64,000 nt of DNA. It comes from CAYUQT01 sp964596165. GTDB lineage: Bacteria > Planctomycetota > Phycisphaerae > UBA1845 > JAFGLZ01. The stretch covers positions 12,907 to 76,906 of the forward strand of contig CAZQTW010000025.1 of NCBI GenBank assembly GCA_964596165.1. The letters are read 5' to 3'. Below the pieces are notes generated by a model. It was not told where the DNA came from, made no database searches, and worked only from the letters and a program-made list of their open reading frames with translations. Below, one piece after another: positions 53,006 through 61,914 of the stretch (position 1 is the stretch's first letter; each line of letters starts with the position of its first letter). A program made the translations under genes and the position numbers.

Positions 53006-54760
53006 TTAGGGTGATGACGGGCGTCGGGCTTGGGCGGCGGCGAGGTTCTTGCGGGCGGCGGCGAAGTCGGGCTTCAGGCGGATTGCCTCCGTGAAATGCC
53101 GGATGGCTTCGTCGACGTTGCCCTGCTTGAGTCGCACCAAGCCGAGGTTGTTGTGTGCCTCGGCGAGGTCGGGCTTTAGGCGCAGTGCCTCGGAGAAATG
53201 GGCGGCCGCCTCGTCGAGCCGGCCGCGGCCGGCCAGCAGCGTCCCCAACTTGAAATGAGTTGTGGCGGCATTCGGGTTCAACCTCAGCGAGGCCGCGTAG
53301 TGTTCGATCGCTCCCTCGGTGTCTCCCAGGGCGGCGAGAGCGTTGGCCAGATTGCGGTGGGCCAAGTCGTACTCCGGATTGATCCTCAGCGCCGCACGGA
53401 GATGCTCGACCGCCTCGGCGGTCTTGCCCCGGTCCATGAGCGCCAGTGCGAGATTGTTTCGGACGATCGGCGCGTTGGGAGCGACGCGGGCCATCTGCGT
53501 GTAGAGGCTCACCGTGTCGGACCAGGGGCTGATCGCGCGTCGCGTGGCGTAGGCCTCCAGTCCGGCCAGGATCAACACCATCGCGATCGTGACGGCTGCC
53601 CGCGGGCTTCGCCAGGATTGCCCTGCTCCCGTCCGAGCACATCGGATCAGGATCCATGCCGACGGCAGCAGAAGTCCCACGGCGGGCAGGTAGACGTACT
53701 TGTCGGACGTCAGCACGACCGTGAAGCCCACGATTCCGGTTGTGGGCAGAAGGGCCAGCATGAAGAACGCCACGCCTGCCAGCAGTGCCGGCGTCCGTTG
53801 CCACGACAGCCAGATCACGACGGCCAGTGCGCAGGTGCCAATCACGCCGACGAACACCGCCGGATTGGACAAGCCGAGGGGGTCTGGATACGGATAGTGC
53901 ACCGACAACCCCACCGGCCAGATGATCTTGCAGAGGTAGAAGATGAGGTTGTGGCAAAGGATGAGCGGCACTCGAACCCAGGGGTAGTCGCCGGGCACGG
54001 GCACGGGTGCGAATTGGCCCTGCGAGATGACCGTGATGACCGCAAAGATCATGCCGGCGATGAAGAAGGGCAGCTTCTCGATGAGTGCCTGGCGGTTCAA
54101 CCTTCTCAAAGGCCATCCGTCGAGTATGAGCAAGAGCACGGGCAGGGGCGTGCTGATTGGTTTTGCGAGCAGTGCGAGGACGTACAGCGCAAGACAGACG
54201 GTCCACAACACCTTGCCGGGCTTTCGGGCGTAGCGCACGTACACAATGAGGCAGCACAGGGCGAAGAGCGGCGATAGGACGGTCTTTCGCTCGCCCACCG
54301 TTGCGACGGCCTCCACGTGAAGCGGATGCAGGCCGAAGAGCAGCCCGACCGCCGCCGCCACCCACCACTCGGCGAACAGCAGGTAGATGAGCACGATCAC
54401 GAGGGCGGTGTTGACCACGTGGAGTGCGAGGCTGGTCCTGTGGAAGGCGCGAAAGTCATCGGCCGTTCCGCCCAGGGCGCAGTCCAGCATCAGCGAGACC
54501 ATGGCCAAGGGCTGGTAATACCCTTTGACGGTGGACGGCTTATCGACCTCGCTGAAGAAGCGGACGACGGAAGACCAGCTCGGATTGAGGACCAGGGGGT
54601 TGGCGGTCACATACTGTTGGTCGTCGAAGCTCTCCGCCCGCGCGGACAAGACGGGCCAATATGTTGCCGCCACGACGATGCTCACGACGACGATCGCTAC
54701 CGCGAGCGGGACAAGCCGGCGCGGGGCGAGCGGAGGCATCGCGGTACAGTCATTTCGCAT
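53006..54760 (-). CDS. Multi-span membrane protein with C-terminal TPRs, paralog of the gene at 50935
   Basis: 584 residues with the same plan: ESFDDQQYVTANPLVLNPSW in the first loop, GYYQPLAMVSLMLDCALGG, AVATVGERKTVLSPLF, about ten helices, then four complete TPRs and a partial (RNNLALALMDRGKTAEAVEHL; HRNLANALAALGDTEGAIEHY; and two more). It is similar along its whole length to the previous gene, so it arose by tandem duplication. A luminal aspartate pair (DD in FDDQQ) matches the putative GT-C catalytic loop. The exact acceptor is unknown. Confidence 0.8.
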   Translation of the reverse strand: MRNDCTAMPPLAPRRLVPLAVAIVVVSIVVAATYWPVLSARAESFDDQQYVTANPLVLNPSWSSVVRFFSEVDKPSTVKGYYQPLAMVSLMLDCALGGTADDFRAFHRTSLALHVVNTALVIVLIYLLFAEWWVAAAVGLLFGLHPLHVEAVATVGERKTVLSPLFALCCLIVYVRYARKPGKVLWTVCLALYVLALLAKPISTPLPVLLLILDGWPLRRLNRQALIEKLPFFIAGMIFAVITVISQGQFAPVPVPGDYPWVRVPLILCHNLIFYLCKIIWPVGLSVHYPYPDPLGLSNPAVFVGVIGTCALAVVIWLSWQRTPALLAGVAFFMLALLPTTGIVGFTVVLTSDKYVYLPAVGLLLPSAWILIRCARTGAGQSWRSPRAAVTIAMVLILAGLEAYATRRAISPWSDTVSLYTQMARVAPNAPIVRNNLALALMDRGKTAEAVEHLRAALRINPEYDLAHRNLANALAALGDTEGAIEHYAASLRLNPNAATTHFKLGTLLAGRGRLDEAAAHFSEALRLKPDLAEAHNNLGLVRLKQGNVDEAIRHFTEAIRLKPDFAAARKNLAAAQARRPSSP

Positions 54761-55132
54761 GGGGACACTTTAGGATCGGCGCGGTGAGGCTTCAAGGCAA
54801 TCGGGGCGGAGGGGAAAGGGTGTTCGGGCGCAGGGTCTAGGGGCTAGGGTCTGGGGTTTGGGGTGTAGGATGGGTTGGTGCGTGTCTCGTCGGCGAGGCT
54901 CCTGAGCGGGACTCTGAGTTGCGCGGTCCTCGCCGGCACGGCCACGAGCCCTCCCCCGCCCGGGTATCCGGGGCGAGGACGCCCCCCGGCTTCGCCGCGC
55001 TGCGCCGTGACAAGTCCGGCTTGGAACGACGACCCGCCAGAGGAGGTGGAGATCCTTCAGGTGATCAAGGAGGACAGGCGATTGGTTGAACACCCTGTGC
55101 TTTCTTTAAGAGGGGGAGAAGGAGGACTTGCG
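54761..55132. repeat. Spacer with dispersed repeat, copy 2
   Basis: It contains the dispersed element at 54970-55028 (GGGGCGAGGACGCCC...CAAGTCCGGCTTGG). A run of GGGTCTAGGGGCTAGGGTC-like words precedes it (54830-54865). No gene; GAGAAGGAGGA is the ribosome site for the next gene. Confidence 0.6.
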
Positions 55133-55639
55133 ATGCGATTTCGGAGTGTTTGGGTCGGTGTTGGATGGATGGTGATTGGCACCGGTTGTGGCGGGGATGC
55201 GAGGGTTGATCTGACGGCGGCGGATACGTTGGAGGCGACGGCGGTCCAACTGGATCGGGCGTTACGGGAGTATCAGGTCGACCTGACGGCGTCCGACGAC
55301 GCGAGAGAGTCGGAGGCGATCGCGGCGTTCGTGGGGCGGTTGCGGAAGGACGCGGCCGACGATGCGCAGGTGGAGCGGCATACGCAGGAGTTCTCGGCGG
55401 CGGTCGCGAAGATCCGTCAGGATCGCCGTGTCGCGGATCAACGGCTGCGTGCCGGGCAGGACAACGTTGCCGCGATCAACGAGGTGGCACGAGGGCTTCG
55501 GAAGCTGGCGATCGAGAGTCTGACGCTTCAGGACGAGGTGCGGCGGTACTTCAAGCAGCTTCTGGAAGCGAGGCGTGCGGCGCAGGCGGCGCAAACGGGC
55601 GGCCAGGCGAAGGCAAGCGAGGCCAAAGCCGGCCGCTGA
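55133..55639 (+). CDS. Small lipoprotein, helical
   Basis: 168 residues from ATG 55133 after GAGAAGGAGGA. The signal RFRSVWVGVGWMVIGTGC ends in a lipobox-like cysteine (C19). The mature part is nearly all charged helix (DTLEATAVQLDRALREYQVDL, ESEAIAAFVGRLRKDAADDAQ). It is the first of four closely spaced genes. It might be a spanin-like partner of a phage lysis set or an unrelated lipoprotein; I cannot tell. Confidence 0.6.
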   Translation: MRFRSVWVGVGWMVIGTGCGGDARVDLTAADTLEATAVQLDRALREYQVDLTASDDARESEAIAAFVGRLRKDAADDAQVERHTQEFSAAVAKIRQDRRVADQRLRAGQDNVAAINEVARGLRKLAIESLTLQDEVRRYFKQLLEARRAAQAAQTGGQAKASEAKAGR

Positions 55640-55681
55640 GCGGAATCACGGGCAGGAGAATGACCGAACGGAGGTTGAGAG

Positions 55682-55945
55682 ATGGACAGCGCGGTACAGG
55701 CATTTGATGAGGCGGTTGAGCGGCTGGATACGGTTCTTCGGACGGTGCGGTCCGGCGGGAGCGGCGACGCGATCGATCGGGTGTTGCTGCAACCGTCGCG
55801 TGAGACGGCGGTCGTGTCACTGCATGACAGCGAGATCATTCGGAAGTTTCGGGACGATTTGGCGGACGGGCTGATCCGGGTTGATGCGGCCAATCAGTTG
55901 TTTCGGCTGGTCTCGCAGATCATCAGTCTGTTGCCGTTGATGTAG
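55682..55945 (+). CDS. Small protein of unknown function (87 aa)
   Basis: 87 residues from ATG 55682, with ACGGAGG upstream. The sequence is helical (AVQAFDEAVERLDTVLRTV) with a short sheet-like end (VVSLHDSEIIRKF) and a hydrophobic terminus (QIISLLPLM). Second gene of the four-gene cluster. No family is recognised. Confidence 0.55.
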   Translation: MDSAVQAFDEAVERLDTVLRTVRSGGSGDAIDRVLLQPSRETAVVSLHDSEIIRKFRDDLADGLIRVDAANQLFRLVSQIISLLPLM

Positions 55946-56039
55946 GAGGGGCGCGGGGGTGGGCCGCGTCGGTTGCGGTTTTCGTCGGGGGTAGCGGCCG
56001 GCGTGTCCCGCCGTGCGGGTTTCGAACGGGAGGAGCGTG

Positions 56040-56483
56040 GTGAGCGGGGTACCGGATTGGTTGACGGTGGGTGCGATGGTTGGCGGCTTGGCGCCGCTGG
56101 TCGGCGTGCCGCTGACGATGATTGCGGTGTATCTGCGGGCGATTCGCGAGGCGCAGGACCGGCATGAGAGGATCAACGGACAGCGGTTCGGGACGCTCGA
56201 GTCGGACGTCCGGCGGGTCGCTGAGCGACTGGATCAGGTCGAGCGTGGGTGTGCAACGAAGGGCGAGTGGTTGCAGGACTCGCTGCACACGCGGGAGCAG
56301 TTGGAGCGTCTGGTCGAGACGACGGCCGAGGTTCGTTCGCGACTGGAGAGCACGGACGGCATCGCGCGCCGGTTGTCCGACGCGACGGCGGCGATGGTTG
56401 GATTGGCGCGCGCGATGGTGGAAGCATTGGCGGCCGACGGTGCGGTAAAGAGCCCGGATGTGGACCGGCAGGATGCGGCATGA
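56040..56483 (+). CDS. Membrane-anchored coiled-coil protein (DUF2730-like?)
   Basis: 147 residues from GTG 56040, chosen because GGGAGGAG lies just upstream. One membrane helix (LTVGAMVGGLAPLVGVPLTMI) near the N-terminus is followed by heptad-rich helix (LRAIREAQDRHERIN, LESDVRRVAERLDQVE). This layout resembles Mu gp25/gp26-type DUF2730 proteins, though I cannot show sequence identity. Its stop overlaps the next start (ATGA). Confidence 0.55.
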   Translation: MSGVPDWLTVGAMVGGLAPLVGVPLTMIAVYLRAIREAQDRHERINGQRFGTLESDVRRVAERLDQVERGCATKGEWLQDSLHTREQLERLVETTAEVRSRLESTDGIARRLSDATAAMVGLARAMVEALAADGAVKSPDVDRQDAA

Positions 56484-57121
56484 AGACGAGCAGGAAGGCG
56501 AACAACCGCAGACGCGTCGGGACGAAAGGGCTGAGGGGTTCACGCGCGCAACAGGAGATGCGGGACGTCTCGTCCGACGGGGTGCTGGAGGCGCTTCCGG
56601 TTGACGAGCGGCTGGCCGTCGATGAGGCCTTGGCGCTCGAGCAGGCGCCGTTGCGCAGCGCCAAGTCGGTTTACGAGCATTTCCGTCTGTCGGCGCGGTA
56701 CGGCGTGGCATGGGAGGCGTTCGAGGAGCATGCGCGGCGGGTACGGAGGAATCACACCCTGAGTCATTTCGAGCGATTGGCGAACACGCTGCCGGTTAAG
56801 GCGTCGAAGGCCGACCGCGAGGGGCCGTTCGATCGGATGGCGATCCGATTGGCGAGCAAGATCTGCACGGTGCTGAATGAGAAGGAAGAGGTGGGGATCA
56901 CCGAGCTGGCACGGCTGTCGTCGTCGGCGGCGAGCCTGCGTCGGGCGGCCTCGAGCGCGGAGACGGATCGGCTGCGGCGTGAGTTGTTGGCGGTGAAGCT
57001 GACGGAGAGGGTGGATGAAGCGAAGGCCAAGGGAGAGATCGGGCCGCACTTGTCGGCACGGTTACGGCGGGCGATTCGGGAGATCTACGGGTTGGAGATG
57101 CCGGACGGGCGGAAGGCGTAG
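56480..57121 (+). CDS. Helical DNA-binding-like protein (DUF3486/Mu gp27-like?)
   Basis: 213 residues from ATG 56480 (ATGA overlap). A basic start (KTSRKANNRRRVGTKG) precedes a helix-turn-helix-like region (SAKSVYEHFRLSARYGVAWEAFEEH). The arrangement after a DUF2730-like gene is that of Mu gp26-gp27, where gp27 (DUF3486) is thought to be a small terminase. I infer, rather than see, that relation. No large terminase or portal follows. Confidence 0.45.
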   Translation: MKTSRKANNRRRVGTKGLRGSRAQQEMRDVSSDGVLEALPVDERLAVDEALALEQAPLRSAKSVYEHFRLSARYGVAWEAFEEHARRVRRNHTLSHFERLANTLPVKASKADREGPFDRMAIRLASKICTVLNEKEEVGITELARLSSSAASLRRAASSAETDRLRRELLAVKLTERVDEAKAKGEIGPHLSARLRRAIREIYGLEMPDGRKA

Positions 57122-57654
57122 AGGGCGCGGGACGCGACCGGCCGCCAAGAGGCGCAAGAAGAATGGGACGAGACCGCACGGGTTGGAACGGCGGCCGGGG
57201 CGAGACTCTGAGCCGGGCGGACTTCGGCGAGTTCTCCTCGGCAGGCTCGGGACCTGAGCTTGTCGAGGGCAGTCGAGCGGTCCCCCTCCCGGCTATTCGG
57301 GGCGAGACGCCTCCCGGCTTCGCCGTGCTGCGGCGGGGCCAGTCCGACTTGGAACGGCAAACGGATCGGAGGTGCGGGCGGGACGCCCGCGCTTCCAAGG
57401 CGGCACGAACCCAATGAGTGTGGATGCCCGCGCCCCAGGGGCGATGCGGCGTGCAGGTTGTTTCGGACGAGAAGGAGTGGGCGCGGCCAACTGGTCGAGT
57501 GGTGACATTCCGACTAGAATACCCGGGGCGTTGGGGTCCTGGGCGTCGTTGGTGGCGCGGCGCGTTGTCTTGCCGACGGAATTGGCCCCTGGGGGGTGTC
57601 GGCGGGACGGTACGAGAGGGGGATGGGTTTGTTTGCGAGGGCAAGAACCATCTC
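57122..57654. repeat. Spacer with dispersed repeats
   Basis: 533 bases without a supported gene. It carries the 57220-57270 element (as at 46881) followed by the third copy of the dispersed element (57299-57357, GGGGCGAGACGCC...CCAGTCCGACTTGG). A long frame reads through the last part into the HlyD gene, but the leader is not protein-like. Confidence 0.6.
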
Positions 57655-58842
57655 ATGAGTCTCAAGCGCTTGGCGCAGGCGGTGCTTGTGCTGGCCATTG
57701 TGGCCGCGGTGGGTTGGAGTGCCTACACCCGGTTGGGTGTGAAGAAGCCGTCGGGCGTCATGTTGGTGAGCGGGCGGATCGAGGGCGACGAGGTGTCGCT
57801 GGCGTCGAAGGTGGCCGGACGGGTGGTGAGGCTTCATGTCGACGAGGGTGATACGGTCGAGCCCAACCAATTGGTGGCCGAACTCGACAGCGAAGAGTTC
57901 ACGGCGATGTGGGAGTATACCAAGGCGGAGGTGGTGGCGGCGGAGAAGCAGATCGGTCAGGTGAATGCCAAGCACGCGCAGGCGATGGAGCGGGTGAAGC
58001 AGGCGGAGATTGCGTTGGCGTTGGCCCGGGAGTCGACCGAGGAGCAGATTCGGCTTCGGCAGGCGGCGGTGGCGCAGGCGGAGGCGGCGATCAAGCAGGC
58101 GAGGGCGCAGTATGAGAACGCTCAGTTTGAGCTGGGTCGGCTGAGCGGTTTGAGCGAGAAGGCGGTGGCGGCGGCGGTGGAGTTGCGTCGTGCCCGGGAT
58201 ATGAACAAGGCCGCGGAGGCTCAGGTGGAGGCGGCGGAGAGTGCGAAGGCTCAGGCCGTCGCGGCGTTGACGCTGGCTCAGTCGCAGCGGAAGGAGGTTT
58301 CGCTGCGTGAGGCGGATTTGGCGGCGGCCCGGCAGATGTTGGTGGAGGCCGAGCAGGGGCTCGCGCAGGCGCGGGCGAAGCTGGATTCGTCGATGGCGGC
58401 GGAGCGGGCGGGTCGGGCGAACCTGAACCAGACGAAGATCCACGCCCCGTCGGCCGGGATTGTGTTGACGCGGGTGGTGGAGCCGGGCGAGGTTGTCGAC
58501 GCCGGCGGCGTGTTGTACGTGATTGTCGATCCGAACCGGCTGTACCTGAAGGGGTACGTTCAAGAGACGAGTTTTGGACAGTTGAAGATCAATCAGCCGG
58601 CGCGGGTATACATCGACGCGATGCCGGGGCGTCCGTTTGAGGCTCGCGTGAAGCGAATCAATCAACAGGCCGAGTTCACACCGAAGACGATCGAGACGCC
58701 TCAGCAGCGGGTGAAGTTGGTCTTCGGGATTGAGTTGGCGGTGGAGAACACGGATCGTTTGCTCAAACCCGGCCTGCCCGCCGACGGCGTGATCCGCCTC
58801 GATCCGGAGGCACCATGGGCACTTCCGAGTCAGCTTCGTTGA
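57655..58842 (+). CDS. HlyD-family periplasmic adaptor of an ABC exporter
   Basis: 395 residues from ATG 57655. One N-terminal membrane helix (LAQAVLVLAIVAAVGWSAY), then lipoyl-like half VSGRIEGDEVSLASKVAGRVV with LHVDEGDTVEPNQLVAELD, a long alpha-hairpin rich in alanine and glutamine, the second lipoyl half (TKIHAPSAGIVLTRVVEPGEVV), and a beta-barrel with membrane-proximal end. It links an inner-membrane ABC pump to an outer-membrane channel. The last 28 bases overlap the ATPase gene, so it heads an operon. Confidence 0.9.
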   Translation: MSLKRLAQAVLVLAIVAAVGWSAYTRLGVKKPSGVMLVSGRIEGDEVSLASKVAGRVVRLHVDEGDTVEPNQLVAELDSEEFTAMWEYTKAEVVAAEKQIGQVNAKHAQAMERVKQAEIALALARESTEEQIRLRQAAVAQAEAAIKQARAQYENAQFELGRLSGLSEKAVAAAVELRRARDMNKAAEAQVEAAESAKAQAVAALTLAQSQRKEVSLREADLAAARQMLVEAEQGLAQARAKLDSSMAAERAGRANLNQTKIHAPSAGIVLTRVVEPGEVVDAGGVLYVIVDPNRLYLKGYVQETSFGQLKINQPARVYIDAMPGRPFEARVKRINQQAEFTPKTIETPQQRVKLVFGIELAVENTDRLLKPGLPADGVIRLDPEAPWALPSQLR

Positions 58843-60659
58843 GCGATCCGGCGCCGGTGACGGTTCGGGGGGCGGTTCGCCGCTATCGGCGGATCGAGGC
58901 CGTTCGAGGCGTCGATCTTCACGTCCCGAAGGGAATCATTTTCGGATTGGTCGGACCGGACGGAGCAGGTAAGAGCAGTCTGCTGAAGATGATTGTGGGG
59001 TTGGTTCGTCCGGACGCGGGGTCGATCGAGGTTTTCGGTCAGTCCATTCCGAAGCGTGCCGGTCAGGTCAAGTCGCGGTTGGGGTTCATGCCTCAGGGGT
59101 TGGGTTTGTTGCTTTCGGGCAACCTGACGGTGGATCAGAACATTCGGTATTTCGCCGATTTGCACGGTGTGAGCGACACGTTGCGGTCGGAGCGACAGGC
59201 TCGGTTGCTGGCGATGACGCAGATGGAACGGTTTACGGACCGTCGTGCGAGGGACCTGTCGGGCGGCATGAAGCAGAAGCTCAGCTTGTGTTGCGTGTTG
59301 ATTCATCAGCCGGAGCTGCTTGTGCTCGACGAGCCGACGACGGGCGTCGATCCGATCAGCCGCCGTCAGTTCTGGGAGATCATCAACGAGCTGGTTACGG
59401 CGCAGCACATTACCGTTTTGTTGTCGACGGCCTACATGGACGAGGCGGATCGTTGTCATGATATGGCCTTCATGTTTGACGGTCGGATTTTGCTGCACGG
59501 TTCGCCGCCGGTGCTGGCGGGGCAGACGGAGAGCGGGCGGCTGGCGGATCTGTTCGTCAAGCATATCCAGTCGGCGGGGGAGGGGTCGCTCGATTCGGCG
59601 CATGCGGAGCCTGGGGGGGGCGAAGCGCGCGGATCGTCGTTTGCGTCGGCCGCGCTGCGTTATCATTCGGTCGGCGACTCGGATGCTCGAGGGATCAGCG
59701 TTCGGGGTCTGACCCGCCGGTTCGGTTCGTTCGTCGCGGTGGACCACATCAGTTTTGACGTTCAGCCGGGGGAGGTTTTCGGATTTCTCGGACCGAACGG
59801 CGCCGGGAAGACCACGGCGGTGAAGATGCTGTGCTGCATTCTGCCGCCGACGGGCGGCGAGGCCACCGTTGCCGGTTTGGACCTTCATCGCCATCGGCAC
59901 GCGATTAAGGCCAACATCGGATACATGTCGCAGGAATTCAGTCTCTACAAGGATCTGACGGTTCGCGAGAACTTGCTGCTTTATGCGGCCGTATACGGGC
60001 TTGCGATGACGGACCCGCGCGTGACCGAGGTGGCCGAGTTTCTGCAGTTGCCGGAGCTGTATGAGATGATGACGCGTGATTTGCCGATCGGCTTTCGTCA
60101 ACGGTTGGGTCTGGCGTGTGCGATTCTCCACCGGCCGCGGGTGCTTTTTTTAGACGAGCCGACGAGCGGGGTGGATCCGCTGGTTCGGCGGCGGATCTGG
60201 CAGATCATTCGGCAGCTTTCTCGGGAGGGACATACGACGGTGCTTGTGACGACGCACCACATGGAAGAGGCCGAGCAATGCGACCGGCTGGCGTTGATCG
60301 ACGGGGGTCAGCTTGTGGCGGTCGATACGCCGCGAGGTCTCAAGGACGAGGTTGTTCGCGAGCGGGGGCAGATGCTCGTGGTTCATGCGGAGCCGTTCAT
60401 GGCGGCGCGTCGGGTTTGTCAGGCGGCAGCGGGGGAGGTTGCGTTATACGGTCGGGAGGTGCATTTGTTTGCGCCGCCCGGTCGGACGGATGCCTTTCGA
60501 GCGGAGCTTCTCGGACGGCTGGGGGGCGCCGGGCTGCAGGTGATGTCGGTGGATGTGGAGGATGTTCTCTTGGAGGACGCGTTCATCTTTCACATCCTTC
60601 GCCGTCAGCGTGAGGCGTCGGCGTCGGGGTCGTCTTTGGCGGCGGTGGGAGGGGGTTGA
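58815..60659 (+). CDS. ABC transporter with two fused ATP-binding domains
   Basis: 614 residues. Both halves are complete: Walker A GPDGAGKSSLL and signature DLSGGMKQKLSL then LDEPTTGVDP in the first; GPNGAGKTTAV, a weaker signature (DLPIGFRQRLGLA in place of LSGGQ) and LDEPTSGVDP in the second. The order resembles YbhF, whose operon (YbhGFSR) exports toxic cations and drugs. A C-terminal extension after the second domain is helical. The permease begins at the final base. Confidence 0.9.
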   Translation: MGTSESASLSDPAPVTVRGAVRRYRRIEAVRGVDLHVPKGIIFGLVGPDGAGKSSLLKMIVGLVRPDAGSIEVFGQSIPKRAGQVKSRLGFMPQGLGLLLSGNLTVDQNIRYFADLHGVSDTLRSERQARLLAMTQMERFTDRRARDLSGGMKQKLSLCCVLIHQPELLVLDEPTTGVDPISRRQFWEIINELVTAQHITVLLSTAYMDEADRCHDMAFMFDGRILLHGSPPVLAGQTESGRLADLFVKHIQSAGEGSLDSAHAEPGGGEARGSSFASAALRYHSVGDSDARGISVRGLTRRFGSFVAVDHISFDVQPGEVFGFLGPNGAGKTTAVKMLCCILPPTGGEATVAGLDLHRHRHAIKANIGYMSQEFSLYKDLTVRENLLLYAAVYGLAMTDPRVTEVAEFLQLPELYEMMTRDLPIGFRQRLGLACAILHRPRVLFLDEPTSGVDPLVRRRIWQIIRQLSREGHTTVLVTTHHMEEAEQCDRLALIDGGQLVAVDTPRGLKDEVVRERGQMLVVHAEPFMAARRVCQAAAGEVALYGREVHLFAPPGRTDAFRAELLGRLGGAGLQVMSVDVEDVLLEDAFIFHILRRQREASASGSSLAAVGGG

Positions 60660-61786
60660 TGCGGCGCGTTCGGACGGTGGCGGTCAAGGAGACGATCGAG
60701 GTCATCCGCGACCCGACGTACCTGTTGCTGGCGTTTTTCGTGCCGGGGTTCCTTATGCTGGTTTTTGGGTACGGTCTGAGTCTGGACGTCGAGGACATTC
60801 CGCTGGCGGTGTACGATCGTGACCGATCCATTCTGAGCCGGGAGTACATCGATTCGTACACGGGTGGGGGTTACTTCCGGATTGTGAGCGAGATCACCGA
60901 CGAGCGTGAGATCGATCCGACGCTGCAGAAGGGCGATATCCGCGCCGTGCTGGTGATCCCGGATCGGTTTGGGCGGCGGATCCATCGTCGGGAGCCCGTG
61001 AAGACTCAGCTTCTGATCGACGGGGCGTTGCCTTACCGGGCGGATATTATCCGGGGGTACAGCATTGGGGCACACACGACATTTGTTCGGCGGCTGGCAG
61101 GGCGTTTGCTGGCACGGAGCGGGAAGACGGAGAGCATCATGCCGGTCGAGCTTCAGGAGCGGGTGTGGTTCAATGAGGATATCGACAGCAAGCAGTTTAT
61201 CGTGCCGGGGCTCATCGCGACGAACCTGATGTTTTTTCCGGCATTGTTGACGGTCTTGTCCGTCGTCCGCGAGAAGGAGAACGAATCGATCATCGCGTTC
61301 TACAACTCGCCCGCCAGTCGGCTGGAGTTCATCATCGGGAAGTTGGTGCCCTACTACGTCATCGCGATGATCAACTTCTTCATCTTGATTGCCATAGGCA
61401 AGTGGGTTTTTCACGTGCCGTTTCGGGGCAATCTGGCGGTGCTGTGTCTGTCGGCGGTTGTGTATGTGTACTCGACGGCGGCCGTCGGCTTGCTGGTGAG
61501 CGTGTGGGTTCGGACGCAGGTGTCGGCAACGCTGATCACGATGGTGGCCACGATGATTCCCAGTTTTCTCTACAGCGGTTTCTTCATGCCGATCAGCACG
61601 ATGGCACCCTCGGCGCAGATCACCGCCGCGCTGATGCCGGTGACTTACTTTCTCGAGATTTGTCGGGGCGTGTCGCTGAAGGGGCTGGGGCTGTCGACCT
61701 ATTGGCCGAACATCCTCATCATGATGTTGCAGGGAAGCGTGCTCAATCTCTTGGGGCTGGTTCGGTTCCACAAGCGGCTGGGGTAG
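60659..61786 (+). CDS. ABC-2 type permease
   Basis: 375 residues from ATG 60659 (TTG 60656 would add one), overlapping the ATPase stop. The ABC-2 plan is a helix near the N-terminus (PTYLLLAFFVPGFLMLVFGYG), a large extracytoplasmic loop, then five C-terminal helices with the conserved REKENESIIAFYNSPASRLEFIIGK-type segment (split here as REKENESIIAFY and NSPASRLEFIIGK). YbhFSR has two permeases; here only one is present, so it may work as a homodimer. The operon probably ends here. Confidence 0.9.
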   Translation: MRRVRTVAVKETIEVIRDPTYLLLAFFVPGFLMLVFGYGLSLDVEDIPLAVYDRDRSILSREYIDSYTGGGYFRIVSEITDEREIDPTLQKGDIRAVLVIPDRFGRRIHRREPVKTQLLIDGALPYRADIIRGYSIGAHTTFVRRLAGRLLARSGKTESIMPVELQERVWFNEDIDSKQFIVPGLIATNLMFFPALLTVLSVVREKENESIIAFYNSPASRLEFIIGKLVPYYVIAMINFFILIAIGKWVFHVPFRGNLAVLCLSAVVYVYSTAAVGLLVSVWVRTQVSATLITMVATMIPSFLYSGFFMPISTMAPSAQITAALMPVTYFLEICRGVSLKGLGLSTYWPNILIMMLQGSVLNLLGLVRFHKRLG

Positions 61787-61914
61787 CGGCGGTGCGGGCG
61801 ATCGGTCACCCGGTCTTTTACGGTGCACGGCGGTGCCCGATCGGTTGGCGAGGGTGTCGGCAGTCGCCGTCCGGCCGGCGAGGCGCCGGCCGCTGCTTCT
61901 GATTGTGAATCGCG
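61787..61914. other. Convergent spacer
   Basis: Between the permease stop and the asparagine synthase stop. GCCGGC/GCGCCGGCC words near 61874-61890 could form a hairpin serving both genes. No U-tract was seen. Confidence 0.35.

Noticed and set aside
57418..57654. N-terminal extension of the HlyD frame
   Set aside because: The extra 79 residues are not protein-like and include repeat DNA; the membrane helix begins at the chosen start.
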